Source: Cololabis saira (Eukaryota > Chordata > Actinopteri > Beloniformes > Belonidae). From it: DNA of 64,000 bases. Made by a program: the position numbers and the translations under genes. Shown one piece after another: positions 10,875 through 45,900 of this stretch. The DNA lies in the NCBI RefSeq assembly GCF_033807715.1, contig NC_084596.1, positions 37,612,958 to 37,676,957 of the forward strand. Reading direction: 5' to 3'. The first letter of the stretch is position 1; each line of letters starts with the position of its first letter. The notes beneath the pieces are model-generated. The model was given only the letters and a program-made list of their open reading frames with translations, made no database searches and was not told the origin of the DNA.

Positions 10875-11290
10875 TTTTTTTATGTGAAGCGGAGGGGGGG
10901 GTGACATCTTGGAGATTTCGTCAGCTCTTAGATCCACTAACCATGGAGCATTGGTGTTCTGTATTATCTCCCTCTCCCACATACATTTTCAGTATTTCTC
11001 AGTCCCAGCCTTGGTAAGGGGTCACGTCGGCTTAAGCCATCCAATTTAGTAATGATCTTGCTTCTCAGGTCCGATGCATTTGTATTCATGTTATCTTGGC
11101 ATTTTGAAGGGGCATGGTACCCATACTTTGAGGGTGGGGAGGATGAAATATCCCTCCTGACCTTACGTCTTGCCGTAGCATCGTTGACGATTTTGTGAGC
11201 CGAGGAATGTGGCTGCAGTTGTTGCCCTGACCCTGATTCTAACCCCTACCAGTGGCGGGATTCGAACCCGGGTCTTCGGTACCAAATAAT
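10875..11290 (-). pseudogene. R2/R4-type LINE remnant, upstream part
   Basis: Reading -, the sequence gives DLRSKIITKLDGLSRRDPLP and, after a one-base shift, WEREIIQNTNAPWLVDLRAD. These are the parts that precede the reverse transcriptase in the same LINE family whose later parts lie at 1243-3236. The piece is the 5' side of the element, separated from the rest by the Tc1-like insertion. The upstream boundary near 11290 is not well defined. Confidence 0.6.
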
Positions 11291-13035
11291 ATGCACTATC
11301 TTCCAAAGTTACAGTTTAAACAAGAACTTTAATTTTTAGTCTCACAATTTAGAACTGGAGGCACTTTTAGGCCGGGGGACGAACATTGTTCATGTGAAGG
11401 ATTCAAGACATGAGTAACTGATATAATATACATTGGACATGCCATTTACAAAATCCTTCTCAATCAGTCTTGCTCCTCAAATGTCTTCTTTACTCAGTTT
11501 TAAGGCATTTTAGATGTTATGTGGATTTTTCTCTCTGAAATTCAGTATGAATGTAAAAAGTCAACATGGAATATTCCTTTCGCCTGCACATGCTAGTTCA
11601 AACATGCCACAGTTCCCCCTGCTAAGATGTCCACGATGTTTCCTAAAAGATCACTTGCAACAGAAACACTGAACAAGCGGTGCCTGTTGCATGCAGAAAC
11701 TAGAATATTACAGTACACACAAGTGAAAAAAATCATTACTCCTTTTTTTCTTTTCTAGCAATCCCAGTTACGCAGTGTAATAGACGAGCTTAATGTCCAC
11801 ACACTTGTGACTGTGGTTGGAAAGCCACACTTAAATGTCAATGGAGTCAGCAATACGAGACACATATTCCCATCTGAAAAAGCACAAATATAATTCAATT
11901 TGTGGTTTTTGATTCAGTGAAATACATTTAAAGGCCATCATGCATCACTCAGCATTAAAAGAACACAGTGCATTTCACAAAAATGTGCTCAGTACTCAGC
12001 AGCTGTAACATATTTTGATTATCACAACACTCCTGATTTTTAAATACCTTAAAAACACATGTTGCCATGTTAAAGATTAATTATATTTTAGAGCCACTAA
12101 AAATGTAAATGGTTTATGGTGCTGTGATTTTCCATGTGACATAACAATGCTTCCATTGGGTTTTACAGGCATAAAAAATTTAAGCTTTTGGCAAAGCTGA
12201 AGCTTGATTTTCCTCATAACGGTGCAAGACTGAGCAATTAAACAAATCCAGAATGTTTGTTTGAACAGAAGTCCATTTATGATTTTCTGAACAATTCGTC
12301 TTTCATGTACTTTCTTGTGTTTTAGAGTGTAGGACATTTACTTTAAATACTGAAGAATTATTCGGTATTTTGCAATCTTCCTAAGTAATCTTCAGTTAAT
12401 CTTCCTGTAATGAAAAAAAAATCTTTGCTGGAATTTTATTATTATTATTAAGGTTATATTTAGTTTTTGTTTCTCGGTTATGGTGGACATCCTTCTATTT
12501 CTTACATCTCAGCCACTCTGCTGCCAGGAGACCTTTTCATCCCGCAACATTTCTGTTTATTAATCAATCAGCAAAACACACGCACATGCATGCACGCTCC
12601 TTTTTGTAGGTCCCTTTCACATACTGGTTTAAATTACCTAGTTCAGTTGGGTTTACACAAACTGACTAGAAAAAAACATTTTGGGAAAAACGAATTAGTA
12701 TTAAAAGGAACCAGTAGTCTCAAATCACCATATGTGGTTACACAGGCGGCTGTGAAAATAAAATGACGCTCTCTCCAGCACAATTTGCAGTAGTAGTGCT
12801 GTGAAAACTCACAGTAAATGACCTACCTGAAGTTACTGTTTTCTACGTTCCAGTTAACATAATCTAATTTCTGATTTCATTACGCCATCTCAAAACTTTG
12901 ATAACCACATGTATAACACTGCAGCATTACAGAGGCTTAGAGTAACATGCAGGCACAAAGAAAAATAACATTACTATATTCAATTCATTCCAGATTCCTA
13001 TGGGCTTCCTTTGATTGTCGGTTTCTCCCCTTCAG
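11291..13035. other. Intron sequence, no gene or clear repeat
   Basis: AT-rich, with stops in all frames and no recognisable protein or terminal repeats. It precedes the first visible pappa2 exon. Confidence 0.6.
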
Positions 13036-35729
<22,694 letters not shown>

Positions 35730-37660
35730 GATGGAGGGATAAAAGAAGCTGAACTTCTGTTAAAAAAAACAAAACAAACCACAGAATATACTCCACAACA
35801 AACAAAAAATATCAGAATTGTACCGTTTTGTAAAACAAAAGAATGCGATTGAAGTCAGACTTTATACAGTACAATAAAAAAGGCTGTTTTTATTTCATTA
35901 TAAGATATTTTATTGTTAAATTGCATCAAATATGAGTCATGTTGGTTTAAAACTTTACGTCATGTGTTGAGTCCAGAAAAATAACATCCACACATGGATA
36001 CAATTGTGTTTTTGCTGTTAAGAAGTTAAAGGTTATCTTCACTGTAGGGGTAGAACATGTTTTGAGGATCAGAGCCTAACTGACTGCAGCTCCTCTCTTC
36101 CAGAAATCATCTCCTCATAATTAGATTATTTCACTTTTGTGAATGAACCCAAGGAGCATTCTGGGCCACAGACTCTTAGGCTTGGATCAACAACTGCCCA
36201 GTCCATGCAGAATCCTAGCACTGAGGGCTACCGGGGAAAAGCATTATTACTATAGTGGTAGGGCTGGGCGATATGGACCAAAAGTCATATCTCGATATTT
36301 TCTAGCTAAATGGCGATACTCGATATATATCTCGATATTTTTTCTGTGCCTTAATTGGGGTTTCCCCCAAAGCATTATAGCATAGCATCTCTGTTAGCTT
36401 CATTTTTTTCTGAGGCAAACCCTTAAAAAAACAGTCAGTTTTAATACAAAGCCTCGTGCCAAATGTCACACAGGTTCCTTTATTAACAGAGGTCTGCACA
36501 ATATCAAAATGTATAAAACAAATTAAATAAAAATAAACTGCCTGCATATATAGAATAAAAATGCTTCTTGAATAAAATAAAACAAATATCCCTTTCCTGC
36601 ATAACAATTAAATTAAAATACACTGTACAATTAATACAATGTAGACAGGAACAGGCAGACTTTTCCACTGAGGTTGACAGTTGTGCAAATAACAAAACAT
36701 TTGTGCAAATCTCAAATAAAACATTCAAGTCAATTTGTCACAAAATAAGCTATATTAAAATCATAAAAAAAAAGGAAAAAAAAAATGTTTTTTTTTTTTT
36801 TTTTAAATCGATATAAACGATATTGTCTCGTACCATATCGTGTTTGAAAATATATCGATATATATTAAAATCTCGATATATCGCCCAGCCCTATATAGTG
36901 GACATAATAATCACACTGAGACGGGAGAACAGAGAAGCTGAATATTCACTTCCTTATAGTCAATGTTTCTGAAGCTGTTCACTGGACTAGTTAAATCAAA
37001 TATGAAGGTGAAAGCAGGTTAAGATACATCCTTTTCATCTAAAATCATCATGCGTCTGTGCTCGTGGCAGATCAAACCACCGCTCCCCAAAGCTGACCTG
37101 AGTTCAGAGACTGATGCGTTGGATCCTTTTACAGACAGATGCATCCATGTAGCTGTTAGAAACGTAAGGGGATACATATCTGTAAAAACTAACATGTATA
37201 GATAATATATTTGGATCACGTAACATATTTACTAGGCCACGTATTAGTCACACAGCATGATACTCTATTTATACCACAGATGAGGTAATACTAGTCATGA
37301 GGATTGTTACCTGTGTACATGCAGCTCGTGGCTTCCCAAGACAGCAGTGTGTAAACTTGTGTTCAGGTGTGTTTGAGCATCGATACGGAACGTCTGTACG
37401 TTCAAATGTTGACTGTAAAATGTGAACATTGTCAAATGATCTGTCCTGTCTAAAACGATACCACTGAAACAAATCTGCACATACAGTAAAGGTGTAATGC
37501 TTAGTTTACAGAATACAAACTGAAACCTGAGTAGATTGTTCTGAATGCAGTCTATTAGCCTGTAATGAGGAAGTACCCCATCGCTATATCGTTTCTATAA
37601 AAGTATTATTATTTCCTTTGTATGTCACTGTACTTTATACTCTTTGAAATAAATAGCAAA
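35730..37660 (+). other. Likely pappa2 3' UTR and downstream
   Basis: Non-coding sequence follows the pappa2 stop. AATAAA hexamers at 35873-35878 and 37648-37653 are candidate polyadenylation signals on the + strand. The first would give a UTR of about 160 bases. The second would place a hAT-type MITE (36259-36893) inside the UTR. The sequence alone does not tell which is used. Confidence 0.4.
36259..36893. mobile_element. hAT-type MITE, family B, copy 1
   Basis: The ends TAGGGCTGGGCGATAT and ATATCGCCCAGCCCTA flank 635 bases, with the exact 8-bp duplication TATAGTGG outside (36251-36258, 36894-36901). Rich in ATCGATAT motifs near both ends. It lies just after the pappa2 stop, possibly inside the 3' UTR. 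Confidence 0.94.
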
Positions 37661-38079
37661 ACTGTATGGACCCCATTAATCTGCTTGTTGGTTTGATTTA
37701 TGGGCATTTAGTGAAAGGGCTTGTTTGCATCCCCTCTGGTGGGGACATTATATTAACACTCTCTCATCCAAACATCTCTGTAAATGCAAATGTTCACCTT
37801 CTTATTGAAAGTAATTTTGTGTAAAGTATAAAACACACAAACTGCCGCACTCCCTGCTCTGAAAAAAAGTCAAAGTCATCTTATTTTCAGCTAAGAAAAT
37901 CTTTGCCAGTGACATAAGAAAAATGTTCTCAAGTAAAATTCTTCAAACTACAAAAACATGAAAACAGTTTGATTTGCTTGAAACAAGGTTTTTTTTTTAA
38001 AAAAAAAGAAACTCTTAGAAAAAGAGTTTTTGCAGTGTGGTGACATTGGTGTCAACATGAAGGTGTAGTTCCTCTAACG

Positions 38080-38180
38080 ACCACTAGGGGCTGGCTCCAA
38101 AAGTGAGCTCATCTCCTTTGACCACCATTTTAAAATGTCCAACTTTGTAGCAGAAATAAACATTTACAGCCTGGACAAGT
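38080..38180. repeat. Common teleost interspersed repeat fragment
   Basis: The phrase CCACTAGGGGCTGGCTCCAA followed by AAGTGAGCTCA and, further on, CAGCAGAAATAAACAT is one I recognise as widely repeated in fish genomes. Class unknown to me. Confidence 0.45.
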
Positions 38181-38413
38181 AGTAGTTTAGGTCTCTGCAG
38201 CTGGAGTTCACATCCATCACATCTGTGCGGAGGGAGAATGTTCATAAACCTCATAAGGAGAAAATGCTATCAAATCTCTGCATAACTACAGGTGTGGGTG
38301 TTGAGTGATGATGCATTACAGTTTGTAGTTGTATCAGTGACTAGTCATCAATTCATCTAGTTACACTTTTAGCATTTTTGATGAATTTGAATTAAAACAG
38401 CACAAAAGTCAAG

Positions 38414-38560
38414 AGCCCTGTCCTGCAGGTTTTAGATGTTTCCCTGCTTCACCTGATGAACACGACTGAGTCATTAACAGAACCTGATGACAAGCTGACG
38501 ATGACCATTAATTAGAATCAGGTGTGTTAAAGCAGGGAAACATCTAAGACATGCAGGGCA
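38414..38560. repeat. Palindromic MITE-like repeat
   Basis: GCCCTGTCCTGCAGGTTTTA through TGTTTCCCTGCTT at 38414-38450 is mirrored by AAGCAGGGAAACATCTAAGA through GCAGGGC at 38529-38559. The two arms would pair as a hairpin with a loop of about 80 bases. Outer borders are uncertain; GGTTGGGAAACACTGC just downstream probably belongs to it. Confidence 0.6.
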
Positions 38561-38599
38561 GGCGTACGCGAGGACCGGGGTTGGGAAACACTGCCCTAG

Positions 38600-39115
38600 A
38601 GCACCCATCGCCCAAATACAGAAGATGAGACAGCAGGAGTTTCAAAACAAAAGCACTCTATTTAACAAAAAGATCTGTTAGGCAGGAATCCAAAAAACCA
38701 AATTCAAAACACTTCCAACAAAAAAAGAAAGAAAATCCCAAACGGGGAAAAGAAAGAGAGCCAGGAAACACAGGCATGATGACGGCCAGGCCGGGCTGAC
38801 TGACAGGCGGAGCAGCCGGAGGAAGGAGAGACGAGTAAACTCACAGGGCTGACGAGACACAGGTGCAAACAATCAGGGAGACCAGGCCAAGCTAAGAAAA
38901 CAGAAAAACAAGGCAAATACAGACCTGAGAATTAAAAGATGAAGTGAAGTTGACAGAAACAAAAGAGGACAGAGGCAAGAATACAAGATAAGACCCAAGA
39001 ACACAGACATTAAACCAAACCCAGATCCTAACAGAAACACCAAAACTAAAGAACCAAGTACAACACAAGAAATAAACTCAAAACCCAACCACAAAAACCC
39101 TGAAGCACGACAGTT
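38600..39115 (-). repeat. LTR-like or other interspersed repeat
   Basis: Read on -, the block begins TGTCGTGCTTCAGGG and runs through T-rich sequence with CCTGATTGTTTGCACCTGTG, then a TTAAATAGAGTG end. A similar stretch (AGACACAGGTGCAAA and ATCAGG) occurs at about 60830-60870. The boundaries and class are not proven. Confidence 0.35.
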
Positions 39116-39701
39116 AACATATCAGTCTCAGTTTCATTTGAAGACATATTTGCTCACTTTTAGGAAGAGTCGTCTGGCTCTCGGTTCTCTCCATCCCCGT
39201 GGTCTCCTGATGTACAGAAACAATGAAGATACTAGTGGACATCATAGCAAAGGTAATGAGGAGACTGAAAAAAGTAATGATTGGAGACAAAATCAGAGTG
39301 TGTTCAATTAAGAGATCAAGCAAGTATTTTAATATAATAACGATGTAAAAGTTACTGGGGGGGGGACTGAGCTAAAAATGACAAAGATTAATATAACGGA
39401 GTGACTATTTGCACCAGGGCACAAATAGCAAGCCCCCATCAGCTGAGCCATTCACACCCTATTGACATATAAACAACATTAAAACAAATGCGTTGCCCAT
39501 GCACATGTGCACCAACTGTCTGCACTGGAAGGCGCAATTTAATTTCAATTTTCATTCGTTCACATTTCACTGCTCTGTGATGAAGAAAGAATGAAGAAAA
39601 TTATTCTGAAACGGAATTCAGAGGCAACGTTACGCTTTGTATTTGTACGGAAGAGTATTAGGGCCATGCAGGAGAAAAAATATTTGAGAGGGGAATATTT
39701 T

Positions 39702-39875
39702 TTTTATTGTGCACTTCGTGAAAAAAGTCAAAATGTCGAGAAAAAAATCGAATTGTCGTGATTAATGTTGAAATATAATTTCGAGAAAAAAGTCGAAATC
39801 TCGTGAATAAAGTCGAAATTTCGAGAATAAAGTTGAAATACATTTCGACATTTTTCTTGGAAGTGCACAATAAAA
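39702..39875. repeat. Small inverted-repeat element with GTCGAAAT tandem core
   Basis: TTTTATTGTGCACTT at 39702-39716 is mirrored by AAGTGCACAATAAAA at 39861-39875. Between them are diverged tandem units around AAAGTCGAAATTTCGAGAAT. No flanking duplication is obvious. Confidence 0.55.
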
Positions 39876-40649
39876 GTTTTTTTTTTACATTTTGCTTTCT
39901 AATAATAAATGGGTGCAAATAGCATACGTTGATATTGGTAGAAGGGTGTAAATAGCCTAAGCCTCAGTACTTGCACCCGGGTGTAAATAGCCTAAGCCTT
40001 AATATAAATGTAAGTATAGATTAGTATAAATGTGGCTCTCGAGGCCTTTATATGAAAAAGTTTATAATTAATTGATTATTATTACTTTTATTGCTATTAT
40101 TATCAAGAAATTGGAGTAGGGAACAGGGGCAGACATGCAGCAAAGGTTCACAGGCCCATTTTTGTAATAAACCGGACCAGACTGGACAGTTCATACCAAC
40201 ATGGCTTCCCCTGCAGGATACGTGTCTAAAAAAGGCTTCAAATAAACTCTTCAGAAACTCATGGGTGATTTTATGGGGGGTTTGTCCAGCCAGCTTTATA
40301 CAGTTCTTTACACAGATCCAATTGATAAAAGAAATAAATAAAGATAGAATAATGTGTATCTCACAACATTCTGATCAAAGCTTCACATATAAACTGCAGA
40401 GATCTGATGCACACAAACAGTATTAAAGGTGGCTTTTATTATTCATTTTTTCATCTTTGTAACTAAACATCTTGAAAACTGATTCTCCCATCAGAGGTGC
40501 AGCGGGTTTTTATAACCACACAGCCAAAGTGACAGTAAAACTGTCAACTGGAGATAGTATTTGAAGATCACTTAAGGAATTAAGGAACACACACCCCACA
40601 AAAAATAAATAAATAGATATTCAAAGAAAAAGATCTACACAACCATGTT

Positions 40650-42687
40650 TCTTAATATCCTCTTTATTGTTCTCAGAAGTAGCAAAGATCAAAGTGAAAA
40701 AGATTAGTTTATGCTATCACGTACATCATAGACATTATCATCATGCAGATATTATTTCTTTATAGTAAAATGTTTCTCTATCTTGTTGCTTTCAATAATT
40801 TCATCTTCAGTTTCCATTTAAAACTAACATCTTTATCTTTAAATCAAATGCAGATCATTTACATTGAGACAGGAATCTGTGCAATAACCTGCAAAGAGTA
40901 CAATACACATCAGATATAATCAATACTTTATCTACTAGAACACAAGCAAATGTTAATTTATCAGCCGCTGTATATTTATTTACAGGATAAAAGCCTATAA
41001 TATTACGTCTGTATGTAATACTTGGTTGATTAAAACTCTACAAGCATTTTTTTTTTTTAAGTATTCACATTTTTAATTTGTTAAAAAGAACCAAAAACTG
41101 CCAAAATATATTTGCACTTCTTGGACATCAATCGTCAACATGGACACTGCACGTAACACATAACATGAAAAACTTGACAAATTAAATTGAAGGAAGGCAA
41201 ACGTATACTGGTGGTAATCACAGCAGGGACGATTCCCCACGGAGTCCAGAGACGCAGCTGAAAACCAAACAAAGACCCACTTAAAGATTAAAGTTTCCCA
41301 AAAGAGCTACCGCTTTTACACAACCCAAAGCATGGACTCAACGTTGCTTTACTCATATAAGAACTTCAAAAATGATCAAGAAAAATACTGTCCAATAGAT
41401 TTGTGAGGTTTTATTGAACACAGAAGGAGTTAACCAGTAGATCTTGGATTAATACATCTCATCTGCAACTACTTAATCTCTAAATGCAAACTATAAACAC
41501 TACATTCAGGAGGTTATATAGCTATGACATAGTAATAATGTGCCATGAACAGGGTACCTTCCAAATTTCTATCTGGCTAAAAAAAAAACATTTTACAGCC
41601 CCCCCTCTGTCGTCTGTACCAGATGTTCAGAACATACTCTGCTTTTTCTAATTACGCTCCATCCGCTTACACTACACGTCTGCACACACACACAGTATGG
41701 GACACTGAATAAGTTAATAATGTCTCCGTTCTTAGTCAGCTTATGGGACAGATTTCATTAAAAAATAAATAAATGACAAAACATTAAGAGTTTGATTTAG
41801 TTTTGATTTAAATTGGTACAAATGAGCTGATTTGTGACCGTTTCTGCTGAATATCTGCCTTGTATCGTTGGACTGAACATGCTAAACCAGACTGAAAGCT
41901 GGTCATCGTGTCTGCATGACACCGTGGGGCGAATTAAAAAAGACGACAAAAGGCAAAGTGTTTTTGCTTTGATGAATGCGATCCACAAGGTTCAGTCAAA
42001 TCAGGATTAAATTCAACCATTAGTCTTCAGGACTGGAGTTGTGCTCTAAAAGGGCCTAGAGTTATTAAGACGCACTTGTTAACTGAATATGACAAGGTGG
42101 GTTTTGTGTCGGCCTCGGATTTCCAAGCCTTTTAGGAACATCCATCCCTCACATTATTTCACAACGAGCTCAAACCTTCCAACCTGGACCAACACCAGTT
42201 TAACAAAAAGTCAGGTCTCATGCTCGCAGTTACCCAACGTAAAATGACTCAATGGTGCACAAGTTCATCACATTCTGATATATATCACGGAAAATATTTA
42301 TTTTACAATGCAGCGTTGCGTAAATCATGAAAGAACAAATCTGACTGTATATCTTCACTTGGATTAATTTTCACTCGTCATTGCAAGCGAGGAATGAACT
42401 CCACATCCAAACAAAGCACAGCAGATGTATGGATGAACTTGACTTGAGAGTATTTGATCACGTTGAAACTGAGAACATTGTTAGGGAATGTTAATGTCAA
42501 CACACAGAAAAAAAGACCTTGAATCTGACCCCGGTATTGTAGTCAGGGTAAACGGGTAACGTGTAGCATTTGAGAACCTACAACTTCCCAACCACATAAC
42601 TCCAAGTCATGAAAATGTATGCAGAACCTGCCTTCGTTGAGGGTTCGTCAAGTCTCTTTGTGCAGATCCAAACTGAAACGTAAACCT
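40650..42687 (-). other. Likely astn1 3' UTR
   Basis: AT-rich non-coding sequence follows the astn1 stop (reading -). AATAAA hexamers on the - strand lie at 42297-42302 and 40663-40668; the second sits in an acaataaagagg context and would give a UTR of about 2 kb. No mobile element is evident in this stretch, which fits a retained UTR. The end point is an inference. Confidence 0.45.
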
Positions 42688-42925
42688 TCAGAACTCCTTG
42701 GGCTCGCCGTAGTCGTTGTACATGACGGTGAGCGTCTGCGCATCGCAGGCCTTGTGCACGTCCTGACCCATATCTGGCCAGTTGAGCCCGAAGGCCTTGG
42801 TGTCGGTGTAGCGGCAGGACAGGAACTTCAGGGACATCCTGCGGAGGCCGATCTTGGGCTCCTGGAGGAGACCTTTGCACCACAGGGAGAGCTCGTCCAG
42901 CTGGGAGAGGATGAGCCCGGCTTTC
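42688..42925 (-). CDS. astn1: astn1 last coding exon
   Basis: The acceptor is cccaccag before 42925 (reading -). One base completes an Arg codon, then [20 protein letters not shown], then a run ending [10 protein letters not shown] and TGA. A longer open frame over the same bases in another phase is a shadow. The exon is GC-rich compared with its surroundings, as expected for coding sequence. Confidence 0.92.
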
Positions 42926-45900
42926 CTGGTGGGACACAGACGGAGGATTAAAATGTGTCAATTACATAACAGTATTTTCCTTTTAAAAGCCAAACACAAA
43001 CACACACACACACATTTAACATCTCAGGAGTGACATAAAGATACATTGCTGAAAGGAAAGGTATTTGAACTATTTGGCGTTGACACGTTTCTCATCTAAT
43101 CTTCATCTCAGACACTAAACAGTGAACCCAGAGCCGCAATAAAGGCTAATTGAGTCTGTAGTTTGCACACCTCGAGTCCAGTCAATAAAATACATTGTGA
43201 TAAGTGGTTTAGAGCTACTTTGATTGTTAAGAGATAGGGCTGGGCGATATATCGAGATTTTAATATATATCGATATATTTTCAAACGCGATATGGTACGA
43301 GACAATATCGTTTATATCGATTTAAATTTTTTTTTTTTTTTTTATGATTTTGATATAGCTTATTTTGTGACAAATTGACTTGAATGTTTTATTTGAGATT
43401 TGCACAAATGTTTTGTTATTTGCACAACTGTCAACCTCAGTGAAAAAGTCTGCCTGTTACTGTCTACATTGTATTAATTGCACAGTGTATTTTAATTTAA
43501 TTGTTATGCAGGAAAGGGATATTTGTTTTTATTCTATTCAAGAATTATTTTTATTCTATATATGCAGGCAGTTTATTTTTATTTCATTTGTTTTATACAT
43601 TTTGATATTGTGCAGACCTCTGTTAATAAAGGAACCTGTGTGACATTTGGCACGAGGCTTTGTATTAAAACTGACTGTTTTTTTCAGGGTTTGCCTCAGA
43701 AAAAAATGAAGCTAACAGAGATGCTATGCTATAATGCTTTGGGGGAGACCCCAATTATGTCACAGAAAAAAATATCGATATATATCGAGTATCGCCATTT
43801 AGCTAGAAAATATCGAGATATGACTTTTGGTCCATATCGCCCAGCCCTATTAAGAGACAAAAATTTTAGCTTTTCTGTTCATAAATAGCATCCGCTGATG
43901 TGAATCATGACTTGTTAAAAGGAGATCTTTGGTGATATATTATCAAGAGTAATTGATCTGCTTGAGACAGAAAAAGGAAAAAATAATAATTTCAAAGTGT
44001 TTAGGTATTTATCGGCACACGGTTAAACAATCTGTCTCTACTGTGGTCACTCTTTGTAGAAGCCAGAGTGACTCCAAAGACACTGCAGAGAATCTTCAAT
44101 GAGGTACAAGAAGCCACAAGTGACAGCTAAAGGCTTGAAGGCTTCGCTGGAACCGGCAAACATCTCCATTTATGAGTCTACCATACACAAGCCTTTGAAC
44201 AGGCAGGGTGTCCGTGGCAGAACACAAAGGACGAAGCCGCTGGAAAGAACATTTTCAGGGGTGATCCAGTTTGTCAGAGAGCACCTTGGCAATCTGCAAC
44301 GCCGCAGGGAAAATGCTTTGTGGACCGATGAAACGATAGTGGATTCTTTTAGGAAGACGACTCGGTGGTAAATAAGGCTAGGAAAGGGCACAGCAGACCA
44401 ACATCCCATCATCATCCCAACAGTGACTTACGGTGGAGGGAGTATCACGATTTGGGCTTTGCTTCACCGCCTTAAAGCCACTTTCCATCACTGAGAGAAA
44501 AACAAAATCCCAAGTTTCTCCAATCCTACCACAGGATAACTCTGGTCTGTCCACCTGCCAGCCCTTGCTTTGTGGATGTTTAATGTGCATATTCAATAAA
44601 GACTAGAGCAAATTGAATTGTTCTGTGTGTTATTGTCTTAAAGCAACACAAAGGAGATTTTTATTTTCTGTTTCAAATTCATTACAAGGAATTATATTGT
44701 TGCCTAGTTCTCCCGTCCCTGGCATCTCTTTCGACGGTTGTGAAGATCAGATCACATGCCACTAAAAACTGTTCAGAAACATCTTCAATGTGGGCTATAT
44801 TGTTTCCCTTATACAGAGAAGAAAAAAGCAGTAATTTTCTTCTAATCTGAACCGTAAAATGCTCTGAACAATCTGCAGTCCATTAATCCGACTGTGGCTC
44901 TGCTGTTTTTGTGACATCGCTGTGTGCCAGATTCTAAAGCCAACTTATCCATTATTGCTTCCTGTTCAAAGCAGCTCACGGGGTAACGTGCTACGGTACT
45001 GACACATTCTGACTTAGACCCAAAGCACACAGTGGCTGCTGAAGGTCTGAGTGGAACGATGACAGTTAACAAGTGGAAAATGAATGAATAAATGAATGGC
45101 CATGGAAAGTGAAGAGCTGGTCTTGTGAAAGAAAACAATTCTAATACCGTGGAGAGGCAGAACAGAAACTATGAAATGCTTGAACTCGTCCTTTGGCCAA
45201 GCCAGGCCAGCTGAAAAATCATCTCCACTAGTAACATGATGCACAAAGTCCACATAAAGACATCTCACTGGGACTCGGAGTGCAATAAATAACTATTAAG
45301 CCTGATGCAGTCTGTTTGGCCCTTGCAGTGAAACCTTGTCAAGTGTTTGTCTGAAGTCAGAAAATGGCAGTGGGAGAAGATTTAATTCATTCCACAAACA
45401 GTTTCTCCTCCTCCTTCAGCCAAACCAGAACTTCTACAGCACTGTCACCACTCTGCCAATCAATGATCAGAGTGTTGGACAGCCATTTCTAATGGTTTTG
45501 CCTTTCCATAGCTCTAGCTGTCATTTTAAAATGTGCAGGTGAATGAAAAACACATGTACCACTAATCATCATGGATGCTCGCTTAGCTGCTGTGAAGAAC
45601 CTGCTTTTGCTGTTGTTATGACGATGATGTTTATAATGCGATGACGGTAGATGCTGATGGAAAATGGAGATGACGACCACAAAATTGACTCAATGGGAGA
45701 GAATCGGCGAATGGTTCATGATGATCTTCAGTAGCGACTACAACGAAGGATGATGGAGAAGATACAGTAGATCGACGGGGATGACACTGGTTGCACGCAT
45801 GTACCCTGACACTGCATATACATTTACTGTTTTGCAGAGGTGTCAAGTAACGAAGTACAAATACTTTGTTACCTTACTTAAGTAGAAATTTTGGTTATCT

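Larger units (their letters stand above)
37661..40649. other. Intergenic gap between the convergent genes
   Basis: About 3 kb between the likely ends of pappa2 and astn1. It contains a common teleost repeat around 38080-38180, a palindromic repeat (38414-38560), an LTR-like repeat (38600-39115) and a small inverted-repeat element (39702-39875). No host gene is seen. Confidence 0.6.

Noticed and set aside
11225..11275. tRNA-like T-arm (GGGTTCGAATCCC on -)
   Set aside because: Only the B-box-like segment is seen; there is no matching acceptor stem, D-arm or A-box. It may be part of an old SINE or of the LINE.
42578..42961. 127-residue open frame on the - strand over the last astn1 exon
   Set aside because: It is in the wrong phase. 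The correct phase gives the astrotactin sequence with a proper acceptor and stop.
43380..43888. Open frames of 87-121 residues, also found at 36302-36728 on the other strand
   Set aside because: They recur only because the two family B MITEs are copies; they lack any transposase motif and are broken differently in each copy.
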